Shown: positions 15,657-24,193, counted from the first letter of the stretch. The stretch is DNA of 35,111 nucleotides from Mucilaginibacter sp. (GCA_028288285.1 JAQBNZ010000010.1:1-35111), one strand, 5' to 3'. Made by a program: numbers and translations. Notes: generated by a model from the sequence alone, not told the origin.

Positions 15657-16532
15657 TTAATAAAAAACGTAATAAAAGGTAAAATTAAAGAAAGATTCCC
15701 GGTGATTTTTTAAAGTACCTTCCACATTTACCGGCATGGAATATCTCCATGAAGCCTCTAACGTATAATGCGGCCGGTTGTAAGCCAATGGCACTTTAAA
15801 GCTATAGTTAAGCACGTTAAACTTGGCATTTGAACGGGCATGCTCCCCATTTTCATTGCGGATGTAAATATTATCAGCTTGCAATTGATATTGATGATCT
15901 ATTGAATATCGTTGAACAAAGTTTTGTGTGCCCAGTATAATATTAAATGTTGGGTTGATAGACAAATAATCCGTATCATCAAAAACACTGAAATTGCTCT
16001 CAAAGTATTTAGAATTGCTTATAGTTGTAAAAAAGTCATATGATTTGCCAAACAGGTAATCGGCTATGATGCTTGTTTTAAGATACTTCCAATCATAAGA
16101 GTTTTTAAAGTTAATATCGTTTGATGATGCCGATTTTATGATCTCTGATTCATTATTAAATATGAACCGGGTATAGCTTATGGTGCCGGTGAATTTTTTA
16201 GATAAACGATAAAAATAACCACCGCCAACATCAACCTCATCAACCACCGGCTTATAACCCAAAACCTTTAAAGCAGAGCCATATACAAAAAAGCCCGATT
16301 TATAATTAAAGATTACATCGGCAGCCATAAAAGGGTACTTGATAGGGCCTGTACGCCCAAAAAAGAGTGCATCGCTACCATAGCTTATACCTGCAGAGGC
16401 TGAATTTTTTTTGACAATAGCGCCAGTATCCACTGCGTAATTATCCCTGTACGCAATAAGTGCCGGTTTAAACGGGGCCGCGTTAAGTACATTGCAGAGC
16501 ATTATAAAAAGCAGTGCGCCGAAGTATCTCAT
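15657..16532 (-). CDS. Predicted outer-membrane beta-barrel protein, unrecognised family
   Basis: A 291-aa protein with a signal peptide (MRYFGALLFIMLCNVLNA, cleavage near AAP). The rest is a series of alternating polar and aromatic strands, such as GGGYFYRLSKKFTGTISYTR and TLEASWRYSMPV, with an aromatic C-terminal end FNFTFYYVFY. That is what an outer-membrane barrel of about 10-12 strands would look like. I do not recognise a named family. It is 7 bases upstream of a response regulator gene and 27 bases downstream of a small exported protein, so it may be the target or sensor accessory of that two-component system. Confidence 0.75.
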   Translation of the reverse strand: MRYFGALLFIMLCNVLNAAPFKPALIAYRDNYAVDTGAIVKKNSASAGISYGSDALFFGRTGPIKYPFMAADVIFNYKSGFFVYGSALKVLGYKPVVDEVDVGGGYFYRLSKKFTGTISYTRFIFNNESEIIKSASSNDINFKNSYDWKYLKTSIIADYLFGKSYDFFTTISNSKYFESNFSVFDDTDYLSINPTFNIILGTQNFVQRYSIDHQYQLQADNIYIRNENGEHARSNAKFNVLNYSFKVPLAYNRPHYTLEASWRYSMPVNVEGTLKNHRESFFNFTFYYVFY

Positions 16533-16559
16533 TGATAACTAATTTCTGTTTTAATCATA

Positions 16560-16892
16560 TTAATTGTTGTTTCTTCTTGGTATTTCCGGTGGTCTTTCTA
16601 AACCATCAGGGCGGCGTTGCCTTTTGGGCTTAGTATTTTTAGGATCTACCTCCTCAACTTTTTCAGGCTTTGGCATTTTTTTAGCCTTAGCTATCTCCTT
16701 GATTTTCTTTTTTTCTTCTTCTACCTGACGCTGCTTAGCGGTTTTTGTTGCAACAGTATCACGTTGTAACGCATAATTAGCATTCAGAGATATATTATCA
16801 CCAAAAAAGTTGCGAAAGCCAGTATTGTTAGCAGATGACAAGCGTGGTGCGAATATCATTAAGAGTACAATATACAAAAACCACTTTATCAT
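16560..16892 (-). CDS. Small exported basic, Lys/Pro-rich protein
   Basis: A 110-aa protein with a clear signal peptide (MIKWFLYIVLLMIFAPRLSS, then ANN). The mature part has a short polar stretch (about residues 25-45) and then a strongly charged Lys/Glu region (QVEEEKKKIKEIAKAKK). The tail is rich in Pro and Arg and ends PEIPRRNNN. It has no recognisable domain and is likely disordered in the periplasm. It is the first gene of the likely four-gene operon with the beta-barrel protein and the two-component system. The 145-base gap upstream could hold the promoter. Unknown function. Confidence 0.65.
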   Translation of the reverse strand: MIKWFLYIVLLMIFAPRLSSANNTGFRNFFGDNISLNANYALQRDTVATKTAKQRQVEEEKKKIKEIAKAKKMPKPEKVEEVDPKNTKPKRQRRPDGLERPPEIPRRNNN

Positions 16893-17037
16893 TGAGAGGA
16901 AGAAAAGAATATGCTTAATTATTTGTGCAAATATCAGGCAATTTGCAGGTTATATTATCAATAATTAATACAAGGTAAAAGTGCACCAAATTTTAGTGAA
17001 ACTAAATTAATTAAAAATACAATAAGTTATACAGGTC

Positions 17038-17952
17038 TTAGGCCACCAAGTTAATATCTTTTGATGTATACACACGCGAATGATCATCAATTATGATACA
17101 TGCCATTTGGTTTAGCTTGTTTATTAAATATAAACCGGCATTTATACCCATTGCAATAATAGGTGTTGCCATAGCATCGGCCAATTCTGCACCAGGTGTA
17201 ATAATACTTACACTTTTTATTTCGCTAACCTGAAAACCATTTGCAGGATCAATGTTGCGTGTGTTTTTATTAGTTGTGGTGTTATACTTGTCAACATTTA
17301 AAGAAGTGGCTACAGCCATGTTGCTAATGTTCATATTAGCATAAGGCTGCCCGGCTTGCTGCGGATCTGCTGTAGCAATGGTCCATGGAGTATTATCAGG
17401 TTGCAGGCCCCAGCTTAGTAAGTCGCCGCCTGCGTTAATAACGCCGCTGCTAACGTCCTGCATTTGTAAAATATATTTAGCCCTGTCTGCAGCATAACCC
17501 CTGCTAATGGCACTAAAGCCTATGCGCATCCCTTTGTTTTTTAAAAAGACGGTTTGTGCGGCGGCATCCAATACAATATTTTTATAGTTAGTGAAAGATG
17601 TTTTATTTTTTGATGTTTTACCATCGGTAGCCGATGTAGAATAGCTAATATCAAAGGTGCCGTGAGTAAGTTCAGATATTTGAAGAGACCTGTCTATCAG
17701 CCTGTAAATTTCTGCATCCACATACACTGGTTTAATACCTGCATTGCGGTTAATCTCGTTAATCTTGCTGTCTTCGGTAAGTGTGCTCAACAGTTTTTCA
17801 ACCCGGTTAATTTCATTAATGGCGCTATCAATTCGCTCATTTGCCCAAACAGGATCATTGGCAACCAAACTAATCTCGAACCGGTTACCCATTAAACGTG
17901 TTTCACGTCCTAATATGATTGATTTTCCCGTTAACTTCTTTACTGCCATCAT
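17038..17952 (-). CDS. ApbE-like FAD:protein FMN transferase, with altered active-site motif
   Basis: Family members attach FMN to Thr or Ser of target proteins, using FAD and Mg. The 304-aa sequence has ApbE landmarks: the start region GRETRLMGNRFEISL, the helix EINRVEKLLSTLTEDSKINE, the R-GYAADRA segment, GGDLLSWG for FAD, and GAELADAMATPIIAMG near the Mg site. Two positions differ from the usual pattern: the HxIDP motif reads RNIDPANG, so its His is replaced, and the K of the KGYA-like motif is Arg. There is no signal peptide or lipobox, while many ApbE proteins are exported. No FMN-binding target protein is seen in the window. Activity is therefore uncertain. Confidence 0.8.
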   Translation of the reverse strand: MMAVKKLTGKSIILGRETRLMGNRFEISLVANDPVWANERIDSAINEINRVEKLLSTLTEDSKINEINRNAGIKPVYVDAEIYRLIDRSLQISELTHGTFDISYSTSATDGKTSKNKTSFTNYKNIVLDAAAQTVFLKNKGMRIGFSAISRGYAADRAKYILQMQDVSSGVINAGGDLLSWGLQPDNTPWTIATADPQQAGQPYANMNISNMAVATSLNVDKYNTTTNKNTRNIDPANGFQVSEIKSVSIITPGAELADAMATPIIAMGINAGLYLINKLNQMACIIIDDHSRVYTSKDINLVA

Positions 17953-18080
17953 AGGTATGAAAATTTATACAGTTAAAATAAGTAGTGTACATTCTATACG
18001 TATTATGGCATGCGAGTGTAACTACATTATACCAAAAATAGTTGGGTAATATGAAATTAACATGAAAAGGAAGTTTCCAT

Positions 18081-18119
18081 TAATGCAAAAGGGCACCCAA
18101 TGAGTGCCCTTTTGCATTA
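18081..18119 (-). terminator. Terminator downstream of prfA
   Basis: Perfect 16-base arms (18081-18096 and 18104-18119, with core GCAAAAGGGCAC / GTGCCCTTTTGC) enclose a 7-base loop, 20 bases after the prfA stop. The T-run is partly within the stem and the structure is symmetrical. It separates prfA from the ApbE-like gene. Confidence 0.8.
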
Positions 18120-18139
18120 TAAATAAAAGACTTTGAACA

Positions 18140-19213
18140 TTAAGCCGCAGTACCTTCTTTTAACCTTTCAGCATTTTCTGCAAACTGTAGGGCTTCCATA
18201 ATTTCCTGAAGGTCGCCGTTCATTACACCGGTTAAATTATAAATAGTTAAACCAATGCGGTGCTCAGTTAAGCGGCCCTGCGGATAGTTATAGGTACGTA
18301 CCTTAGCTGATCTGTCGCCGGTGGCAACCATGGTTTTACGCTTTTTAGAGGTTTCTTCAAGGTGCTTTTGCAGCTCCATTTCATAAACACGAGAACGTAA
18401 TACTCCTAAAGCTTTATCATAATTTTTTAACTGCGATTTTTGATCCTGGCATTGGGCCACAATACCGGTAGGTATATGCGTTAAACGTACGGCAGAATAG
18501 GTAGTATTTACCGACTGACCGCCTGGGCCTGATGCGCAAAACAAATCCTTACGAATGTCACTTACCTGCAGATCAATATCAAATTCATCAACCTCTGGCA
18601 ATACCACTACAGATGCAGCCGATGTATGTACACGGCCTTGTGTTTCGGTATCAGGCACACGCTGTACGCGGTGCACCCCAGATTCATATTTAAAGTTACC
18701 GTAAGCATCTTCGGCCATTACGTTAAAAACAATTTCCTTATAGCCGCCAGATGTACCTTCGGTGTAATCTACTAATTCCGTCTTCCAGCCACGTTTTTCG
18801 CAATAGCGCATATACATGCGGTACATGTCGCCTGCGAAAAGTGCAGCCTCGTCACCGCCGGTGCCACCACGTATCTCAATAATGGCGTTTTTAGAATCTT
18901 CCGGATCTTTTGGAATCAGCATCAAACGGATAACTTCTTCTATCTCATCCTGTTTTACCAGCAATTCGTCCAGCTCCATTTTTGCCATCTCCCGAAACTC
19001 TTCATCCTTTTCGGTGGCTAAAATTTCTTTATTGGTATCAATATTGCTCATAATGTTGCGGTATATATTATACTGGTCAACAATTTTAGCAAGGTCTTTA
19101 TATTCTTTATTTAGCTGGGCAAAACGCTTCATATCAGCCATGGCATCAGGGCTGCTTAATTCGCCTTCTACGGTTTTCCAGCGTTGAAATATTAATTCTA
19201 ATTTCTCTAACAT
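18140..19213 (-). CDS. prfA: Peptide chain release factor 1
   Basis: Releases nascent peptides at UAA and UAG codons. The 357-aa length is normal for RF1. The catalytic GGQ is in CASGPGGQSVNTTYSAVRLT. The codon-recognition tripeptide is in HRVQRVPDTETQGRVHTS as P-D-T, the RF1-type PxT rather than the RF2-type SPF. The C-terminal RTYNYPQGRLTEHRIG is also typical. It is cytoplasmic. It has a strong terminator downstream and a 200-base gap upstream to lpxH, so it may have its own promoter. Confidence 0.97.
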   Translation of the reverse strand: MLEKLELIFQRWKTVEGELSSPDAMADMKRFAQLNKEYKDLAKIVDQYNIYRNIMSNIDTNKEILATEKDEEFREMAKMELDELLVKQDEIEEVIRLMLIPKDPEDSKNAIIEIRGGTGGDEAALFAGDMYRMYMRYCEKRGWKTELVDYTEGTSGGYKEIVFNVMAEDAYGNFKYESGVHRVQRVPDTETQGRVHTSAASVVVLPEVDEFDIDLQVSDIRKDLFCASGPGGQSVNTTYSAVRLTHIPTGIVAQCQDQKSQLKNYDKALGVLRSRVYEMELQKHLEETSKKRKTMVATGDRSAKVRTYNYPQGRLTEHRIGLTIYNLTGVMNGDLQEIMEALQFAENAERLKEGTAA

Positions 19214-19413
19214 CTTCTTTTTTGAATCAATTACAGTGGTTCATAGGTTACTATAGCCCCGCTTCTTATTACAAGCTTTGTGCCATTTCACAACCTAAAC
19301 AGAGGTTTTCTCCTCAATCAGGCTTGTTTTTTGCTACAATACAACAACTTGTAAAAACATGCAAAAATACGCAATTTAAGGCATATAATAAATTCAGCGA
19401 ATTGTAAAGAGAT

Positions 19414-20184
19414 TTATAGCGAAGCAATAGGTTCTTCAACTTTTTCAAAATACTTAAAATCTAAGTTTTCGCCATCAAAAACAGCATAGGTATTATAGTT
19501 TACCCATTCGCCCAGGTTTATATAGCGGCTATTGGCGTCAAGCTGTATATCCAAAGGCACGTGCCTATGGCCAAAAACAAGGTAATCATAGTATTGTTTT
19601 TTTAGCAGCTCGCGGCAATATATCACCAGCCATTCCTGCTCCTGGTCTTTATTAGGTTTGGCGCTGCCGTTTATCCTGCTCGTGCGCGACCATCGGTTGG
19701 CTATCCCCACACCTAAATTAGGGTGTATGCGCTCAAACAACCATTGGCACAGCTTACTGCGGAAAAATTTTTTCAGTATCTTATACTTACCATCGCCGGG
19801 CCCTAAGCCATCGCCGTGGTGCAGATAAAATTTTTTGCCGTTACGCTCTATCTTCAACTCGTTGTCAATCATTATGGCGTTAAGCTCCTGCTTAAAGTAA
19901 TCAAACATCCACATATCGTGGTTGCCTTTAAACATGTAGAGCTTTATGCCACTATCGGTTAACTCGGCCAGTTTGCCAAACAGGCGCATATACCCTTTGG
20001 GTACCACGGTGGTATACTCAAACCAAAAATCGAATATATCGCCCATCAAAAATATCTCGGCGGCATCGGCCTTTATCATATCCAGCCAACGCACTATCTT
20101 ATCCTCGCGTTCGCGACTCGAAGCATAATCAGGGGTGCCCAGGTGAAAATCTGAAGCGAAATACAGTTTATAACGGTCTGGCAT
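19414..20184 (-). CDS. lpxH: UDP-2,3-diacylglucosamine diphosphatase, LpxH-type
   Basis: Predicted to cleave UDP-2,3-diacylglucosamine to lipid X in lipid A synthesis, as a peripheral inner-membrane enzyme. The 256-aa calcineurin-like phosphoesterase has all metal-binding motifs: DFHLG, GDIFDFWFEY, GNHDMW, HHGDGLG and FGHRHVP. The DFWFEY segment is typical of LpxH-like proteins in Bacteroidota. A TACTTTTG promoter-like box (20207-20200) lies 15 bases before the ATG. The gene is divergent from the prolyl oligopeptidase across a long repeat-rich gap. Other UDP-sugar pyrophosphatase activity is possible, since LpxH and LpxG paralogs are alike. Confidence 0.88.
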   Translation of the reverse strand: MPDRYKLYFASDFHLGTPDYASSREREDKIVRWLDMIKADAAEIFLMGDIFDFWFEYTTVVPKGYMRLFGKLAELTDSGIKLYMFKGNHDMWMFDYFKQELNAIMIDNELKIERNGKKFYLHHGDGLGPGDGKYKILKKFFRSKLCQWLFERIHPNLGVGIANRWSRTSRINGSAKPNKDQEQEWLVIYCRELLKKQYYDYLVFGHRHVPLDIQLDANSRYINLGEWVNYNTYAVFDGENLDFKYFEKVEEPIASL

Positions 20185-20312
20185 TTTTTATATTAGGGTC
20201 AAAAGTAGGGGTTTTTGACTGATGATTAAAATGATTGGTGTGATTTAGACATTTTTGGCCGCATATTTCATTAAAACCATCCGTAGTATTAATACCGTGC
20301 TCCTTAAAATCA

Positions 20313-20528
20313 GCTCTTAGGTATTATTGGGTATTTGAAACAACAGTTTTTCCAATCGTAATTCGTAAATCCCAAATCGTAAATCAAAGTGCTCTTAGGT
20401 ATTATTGGGTATTTTACACTGTTTTATTCTCAAAACCTCCCTTATTTAAGTACAGGCACGTTTTTGCTTTTTTTATACCCAATAAACTCTTAGGTATGCG
20501 TTAGGTACTCTTAGGTATACCTAAGAGT
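20313..20528. repeat. Cluster of CTCTTAGGTAT motifs with 24-base direct repeat
   Basis: A 24-base perfect direct repeat beginning GCTCTTAGGTATTATTGGG occurs at 20313-20336 and 20391-20414. The 54 bases between the copies hold a low-complexity run with TCGTAATTCGTAAATC and AATCGTAAATC. Further CTCTTAGGTAT copies lie at 20487-20497 and 20508-20518, the first preceded by ATACCCAATAA, the inverted second half of the unit. The motif CTCTTAGGTAT is thus present four times directly and once inverted. Confidence 0.75.
20507..20528. promoter_or_regulatory. 22-base perfect palindrome built from CTCTTAGGTAT
   Basis: Each half reads ACTCTTAGGTA and the halves abut without a loop, which suits a dimeric DNA-binding protein better than an RNA hairpin. 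It is 143 bases upstream of the prolyl oligopeptidase ATG. Its half-site is the same word repeated in the cluster to its left. Confidence 0.5.
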
Positions 20529-20670
20529 TGATCAGGTATCGGACTCTTAAGTTTTATTCCTCATTCTATTCTATACAATGTACGCAAAATCCATCATATT
20601 AGCAAAAATTTGCGCGTGTTAATCAACGCCATCACACTAATCAAAAAAATCACCGGTCAAGCTTGCCAAT

Positions 20671-22728
20671 ATGAACATCAAACCCCTACCATATCCACAT
20701 TCAAAAAAAGGCAACGTTACTGATAACTATTTTGGCACCGAAGTACCCGACCCATATCGCTGGCTCGAAGACGATGAGGCCGATGATACCAAAGCCTGGG
20801 TTATTGAGCAAAACAAGGTTACGCAGGATTATCTGGGCCAGATACCTTATCGCGAAAGCATACGCCAGCGTATGGAAAGTTTGTGGAACTATGAAAAATA
20901 CAGTGCGCCTTTTAAGGAAGGTGATTACACCTATTTCTATAAGAATAATGGCTTGCAGAGCCAATCGGTTTTATACAGGCAATTACGCGATGGCGAACCG
21001 GAAGTTTTTTTAGACCCAAATACTTTTTCGGAAGATGGCACTACCTCCCTTGGCGGGATAGATTTTAGTAAAGATGGCAGTTTTTGCGCTTATCAACTAT
21101 CTGCCGGTGGTTCAGATTGGCGCGATGTGGTGGTGATGCATACCGCAAGCAAAATACAGATTGGCGATGTTTTAAAGGATATTAAATTTAGCGGCATAGC
21201 CTGGCAAGGCAACCATGGCTTTTACTACAGCACCTACGCCAAACCCGATGCAGGCAGCCAACTATCGGGATTAACGCAGCACCATACGCTGTACTATCAC
21301 AAACTAAACACACCACAAAAAGATGATAAGGTAGTTTTTGGTGGGACAGAAACCCCACGCCGCTATATTGGCGGTTATTTAACCGAAGATGAACGCTATT
21401 TGGTGATAACAGCAGCTACATCAACAAGTGGTAACGAATTGTATTTGCAGGATCTGAGCCAACAAGACAGCCCGATAATCAACATCATAGATAACTTTGA
21501 TAGCCAAAGCCATGTAATCGATAATTTAGATAGCAAGCTATACATATTCACCAACCTAAACGCGCCCAACTATAAAGTGGTTACCGTTGAGGCTGCTAAT
21601 GCCAAGCCCGCAAACTGGACAGACCTGTTACCCGAAACCGATAACGTGCTAAGCGCGAGCACAGGCGGCGGTAAACTGTTTGCCGAATATTTAAAAGACG
21701 CCACATCACTGGTAATGCAGTACGATATGGATGGTAAACTGGAACGTGAAATACCCTTGCCGGGAGTAGGCACAGCAAATGGCTTTAGCGCGAAAAAAAC
21801 GGAGCAGGAATTGTATTTTATGTTTACATCGTACACTTACCCAACTACGATATTTAAATATGATATTGAAAGTGGCACTTCGAATATCTATAAAAAATCG
21901 GGTGTACAGTTTAACCCCGAGCTTTACGAAAGCAAACAGGTTTTCTACAACTCTAAAGATGGTACGCGTGTACCGATGATCATCACCCATAAAAAGGGCT
22001 TGGTTTTGGATGGCAACAACCCAACACTTCTGTATGCCTACGGTGGGTTTAGCATTAGTTTAACCCCTGCGTTTAGCTTATCAAACATTATCCTATTAGA
22101 GCAAGGCGGTGTTTACGCCGTACCCAATATTCGTGGTGGTGGCGAGTATGGCGAAAACTGGCACATTGCCGGTACCAAACTGCAAAAACAAAACACCTTT
22201 GATGATTTTATAGCTGCTGCCGAATACCTGATAGATAACAAGTATACATCCAGTAATAAACTGGCCGTTGCCGGTGGCTCTAACGGCGGCTTGTTAGTCG
22301 GTGCCATTATTACCCAACGCCCCAACCTATTTAAAGTAGCGCTACCGGCAGTTGGCGTGTTAGATATGCTACGCTACAACCAGTTTACCGCAGGTGCTGG
22401 CTGGGCCTACGATTACGGCACCGCGCAAGATAGCGAAGAGATGTTTAAGTATTTATATAGCTATTCACCATACCATGCTTTAAACGCATCCGTTTACCCC
22501 GCGGTAATGACTTTTACAGCAGATCATGACGACCGCGTAGTACCCGCCCACTCATTCAAGTTTGCAGCACGGTTGCAAGAATATCAAACCGGCAACGCGC
22601 CTGTATTAATTCGCATTGAAACCAAAGCCGGGCATGGTGCAGGTAAATCAACAGCACAAAGTATTAGCGAGGCTGCGGATAAGTGGGCTTTTGTGTTTGA
22701 GGAGATGGGAGTAAGTTGGAAAGAATAA
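20671..22728 (+). CDS. Prolyl oligopeptidase (peptidase family S9A)
   Basis: Cleaves short peptides after proline. The 685-aa protein has no signal peptide and is predicted cytoplasmic, although many family members in Bacteroidota are exported. The N-terminal beta-propeller follows the opening motif DPYRWLEDD. The alpha/beta-hydrolase domain (about residues 410-685) carries the catalytic Ser537 in GGSNGGLL, the Asp in DHDDRV (618-623) and His655 in KAGHGAGKS. GGGEYGENWH and YAYGGF are further S9A landmarks. It is the first gene after a repeat-rich gap. The toxin-antitoxin pair starts 23 bases downstream, but probably from its own promoter. Confidence 0.96.
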   Translation: MNIKPLPYPHSKKGNVTDNYFGTEVPDPYRWLEDDEADDTKAWVIEQNKVTQDYLGQIPYRESIRQRMESLWNYEKYSAPFKEGDYTYFYKNNGLQSQSVLYRQLRDGEPEVFLDPNTFSEDGTTSLGGIDFSKDGSFCAYQLSAGGSDWRDVVVMHTASKIQIGDVLKDIKFSGIAWQGNHGFYYSTYAKPDAGSQLSGLTQHHTLYYHKLNTPQKDDKVVFGGTETPRRYIGGYLTEDERYLVITAATSTSGNELYLQDLSQQDSPIINIIDNFDSQSHVIDNLDSKLYIFTNLNAPNYKVVTVEAANAKPANWTDLLPETDNVLSASTGGGKLFAEYLKDATSLVMQYDMDGKLEREIPLPGVGTANGFSAKKTEQELYFMFTSYTYPTTIFKYDIESGTSNIYKKSGVQFNPELYESKQVFYNSKDGTRVPMIITHKKGLVLDGNNPTLLYAYGGFSISLTPAFSLSNIILLEQGGVYAVPNIRGGGEYGENWHIAGTKLQKQNTFDDFIAAAEYLIDNKYTSSNKLAVAGGSNGGLLVGAIITQRPNLFKVALPAVGVLDMLRYNQFTAGAGWAYDYGTAQDSEEMFKYLYSYSPYHALNASVYPAVMTFTADHDDRVVPAHSFKFAARLQEYQTGNAPVLIRIETKAGHGAGKSTAQSISEAADKWAFVFEEMGVSWKE

Positions 22729-22746
22729 TATATTTCTTTAAATTTG
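22715..22746 (+). promoter_or_regulatory. Candidate promoter of the toxin-antitoxin pair
   Basis: A TAAATTTG box (22739-22746) matches TAnnTTTG and ends 5 bases before the antitoxin ATG. A GTTG (22715-22718) lies 20 bases upstream and is a weak match to the TTTG element. If used, the transcript would be leaderless or nearly so. Confidence 0.3.
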
Positions 22747-22751
22747 TATAG

Positions 22752-22964
22752 ATGAAGTTATTAATAGACATAGCTGATAATAAAGTGGCGAGTTTTATGG
22801 ATATGCTTAAAACACATGATTATAAAGCTAAAGCTATATCTGCGCCCGATGCCGAACTTTTTGAAGAAATAAAAGAAATCAAAAAAGCATTCAAAAATGT
22901 TGCGCTTATAAAATCAGGAAAACTTAAAGGTCGCCCGGCAGAAGATTTTTTGAATGAGCTTTAA
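22752..22964 (+). CDS. Putative antitoxin of a RelE/ParE-type toxin-antitoxin module
   Basis: A 70-aa acidic and lysine-rich protein starting MKLLIDIADNKVASFMDML. A short beta strand is followed by helical segments, including the charged ELFEEIKEIKKAF. It has no clear named DNA-binding fold and is called antitoxin by position: it precedes a RelE/ParE-like toxin gene and overlaps it by 11 bases, the usual order. Such antitoxins bind the toxin through the C-terminal part (here KGRPAEDFLNEL) and may repress their own promoter. The family assignment is inference from context and size. Confidence 0.8.
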   Translation: MKLLIDIADNKVASFMDMLKTHDYKAKAISAPDAELFEEIKEIKKAFKNVALIKSGKLKGRPAEDFLNEL

Positions 22965-23280
22965 TGTTTCGACCATTGCCCCGTTTGAGAAACAATTCAA
23001 ACGTCTTGCCAAAAAATATCCTTCCTTAAAAATAGAGCTTCTTGATCTTATTAAAGATTTGAAAATTGATCCCGATAAAGGAACATCACTTGGTAATGAT
23101 TGTTATAAAATCAGGTTGGCTATTGCTTCAAAAGGAAAAGGCAAATCAGGTGGTGCACGTGTTATCACATACTTTGCAATAACCGCAAGCACCATTTTTC
23201 TTCTATCTATTTATGATAAATCTGAGCAGTCAGATATCGGAGATAAAGAATTACTTCGTCTGCTCGATTTAGCAAGATAA
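22954..23280 (+). CDS. RelE/ParE-superfamily toxin
   Basis: A 108-aa basic protein. Its start, TIAPFEKQFKRLAKKYPSLK, is the typical helical opening of RelE/ParE-like toxins. GNDCYKIRLAIASKGKGKSG and the later strand IFLLSIYDKSEQSDI match a common Bacteroidota subgroup of this superfamily. It could be an mRNA interferase (RelE-like) or gyrase poison (ParE-like); the sequence alone does not settle which. It overlaps the antitoxin by 11 bases and converges on the UbiA-like gene with a 10-base gap. It appears full length and intact. Confidence 0.88.
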   Translation: MSFNVSTIAPFEKQFKRLAKKYPSLKIELLDLIKDLKIDPDKGTSLGNDCYKIRLAIASKGKGKSGGARVITYFAITASTIFLLSIYDKSEQSDIGDKELLRLLDLAR

Positions 23281-23290
23281 TCGCTGGCCC

Positions 23291-24193
23291 TTACACCGCC
23301 GCATGCACACTCAACACCGCCAGCATCCCAAAGTAAAACAGCATACAACCGGCACTAATAAAATTCATGCGCATAGCGTTTTTGTAATTGGCATTAGCGG
23401 TTGATTGGCCTACTTTGTAAAACCAGTAGTTAAAGTACACAAATACCGGTGCCGAACAAATGAGGAAAAAGTAAAAATTATCCATCAGCAAATGGCTTTG
23501 CCAATAAAAAAACGAGAGTACAATACCCGTAGCAAATAACGCCCCCGAAAAAATGAACGAGCCTTTGTAACCCAGCAATATACTAATGGTAATATCGCCA
23601 CGGCGGCCATCTTCGCCGTGCTGGTAAACTTGGGTTAGTGGGTACGATGCGCCGATGAGGCAAGAGCATATGGCTCCGGCTATGATGAAATCGGTACTCC
23701 AATGGCTGAACAAGCTTGTGCCGGTTATCGCCGTAAAGGTGGTAAAATAAACAAAGCAGCCCTGAAAGATAAACACGGTGAGGAAACTGATGATAGGGTA
23801 CTTCTTCAACCTGGTTTTAGGATGGCTGTATAGTTTGGACATAATACCGTACAACAACACGGCAAATGCAAATTCCCAGCTTACTAAAAGCCCCAGTAAA
23901 AAAGCAACAAGCTCAAGTAGTAGCGAAAAATAATATAGGCTTATATCAACTACAGGTGGCTTATCCAAAAGGCCAATGCTTTCTTCGTCTTTATCAAAGT
24001 AACTATTATAGCCATTACTCGCCGGGAAGGCTAACAAGTGCCATATTAAAAAAACCAGTAAGGCGCTTGTGGGGTCTATCAAGGTTGCCTGGCTATACGC
24101 AAATAAATAAACCGGCATCAAAAACAGCGAAAACACAAAACGCAGGTGCGCAATTGCCGAACGGCTGGGTATGATGGATTGTAAAATTTGCAT
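23291..24193 (-). CDS. UbiA-family prenyltransferase
   Basis: A 300-aa polytopic membrane protein with about eight hydrophobic segments. Both Asp-rich motifs of the UbiA superfamily can be placed: the first as NGYNSYFDKDEE (about residues 60-71) and the second as EDGRRGD (about 193-199), where Mg and the prenyl diphosphate bind. Family members join an isoprenoid to an aromatic or other acceptor. It is divergent, with a 62-base gap, from the YceI, type III polyketide synthase, FAD enzyme and methyltransferase genes. Prenylation of the polyketide product is a reasonable idea but not shown. A role in menaquinone synthesis seems less likely without other men genes nearby. Confidence 0.82.
   Translation of the reverse strand: MQILQSIIPSRSAIAHLRFVFSLFLMPVYLFAYSQATLIDPTSALLVFLIWHLLAFPASNGYNSYFDKDEESIGLLDKPPVVDISLYYFSLLLELVAFLLGLLVSWEFAFAVLLYGIMSKLYSHPKTRLKKYPIISFLTVFIFQGCFVYFTTFTAITGTSLFSHWSTDFIIAGAICSCLIGASYPLTQVYQHGEDGRRGDITISILLGYKGSFIFSGALFATGIVLSFFYWQSHLLMDNFYFFLICSAPVFVYFNYWFYKVGQSTANANYKNAMRMNFISAGCMLFYFGMLAVLSVHAAV

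Larger units (their letters stand above)
20185..20670. other. Long divergent intergenic region (485 bases), no gene
   Basis: No open frame of coding quality and no RNA gene seen. The lpxH side (20185-20310) holds a TACTTTTG box and a GTATTAATAC palindrome (20286-20295). The middle (20313-20528) holds the repeat cluster annotated separately. The last 140 bases before the prolyl oligopeptidase start are AT-rich, without a clear TAnnTTTG promoter. Confidence 0.6.

Noticed and set aside
19222..19407. 61-residue frame between prfA and lpxH
   Set aside because: No start context, no recognisable features and unusual composition; treated as non-coding intergenic DNA.
20313..20528. Possible CRISPR-like array
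   Set aside because: Repeat copies are unevenly spaced, partly inverted and there are no cas genes in the window.
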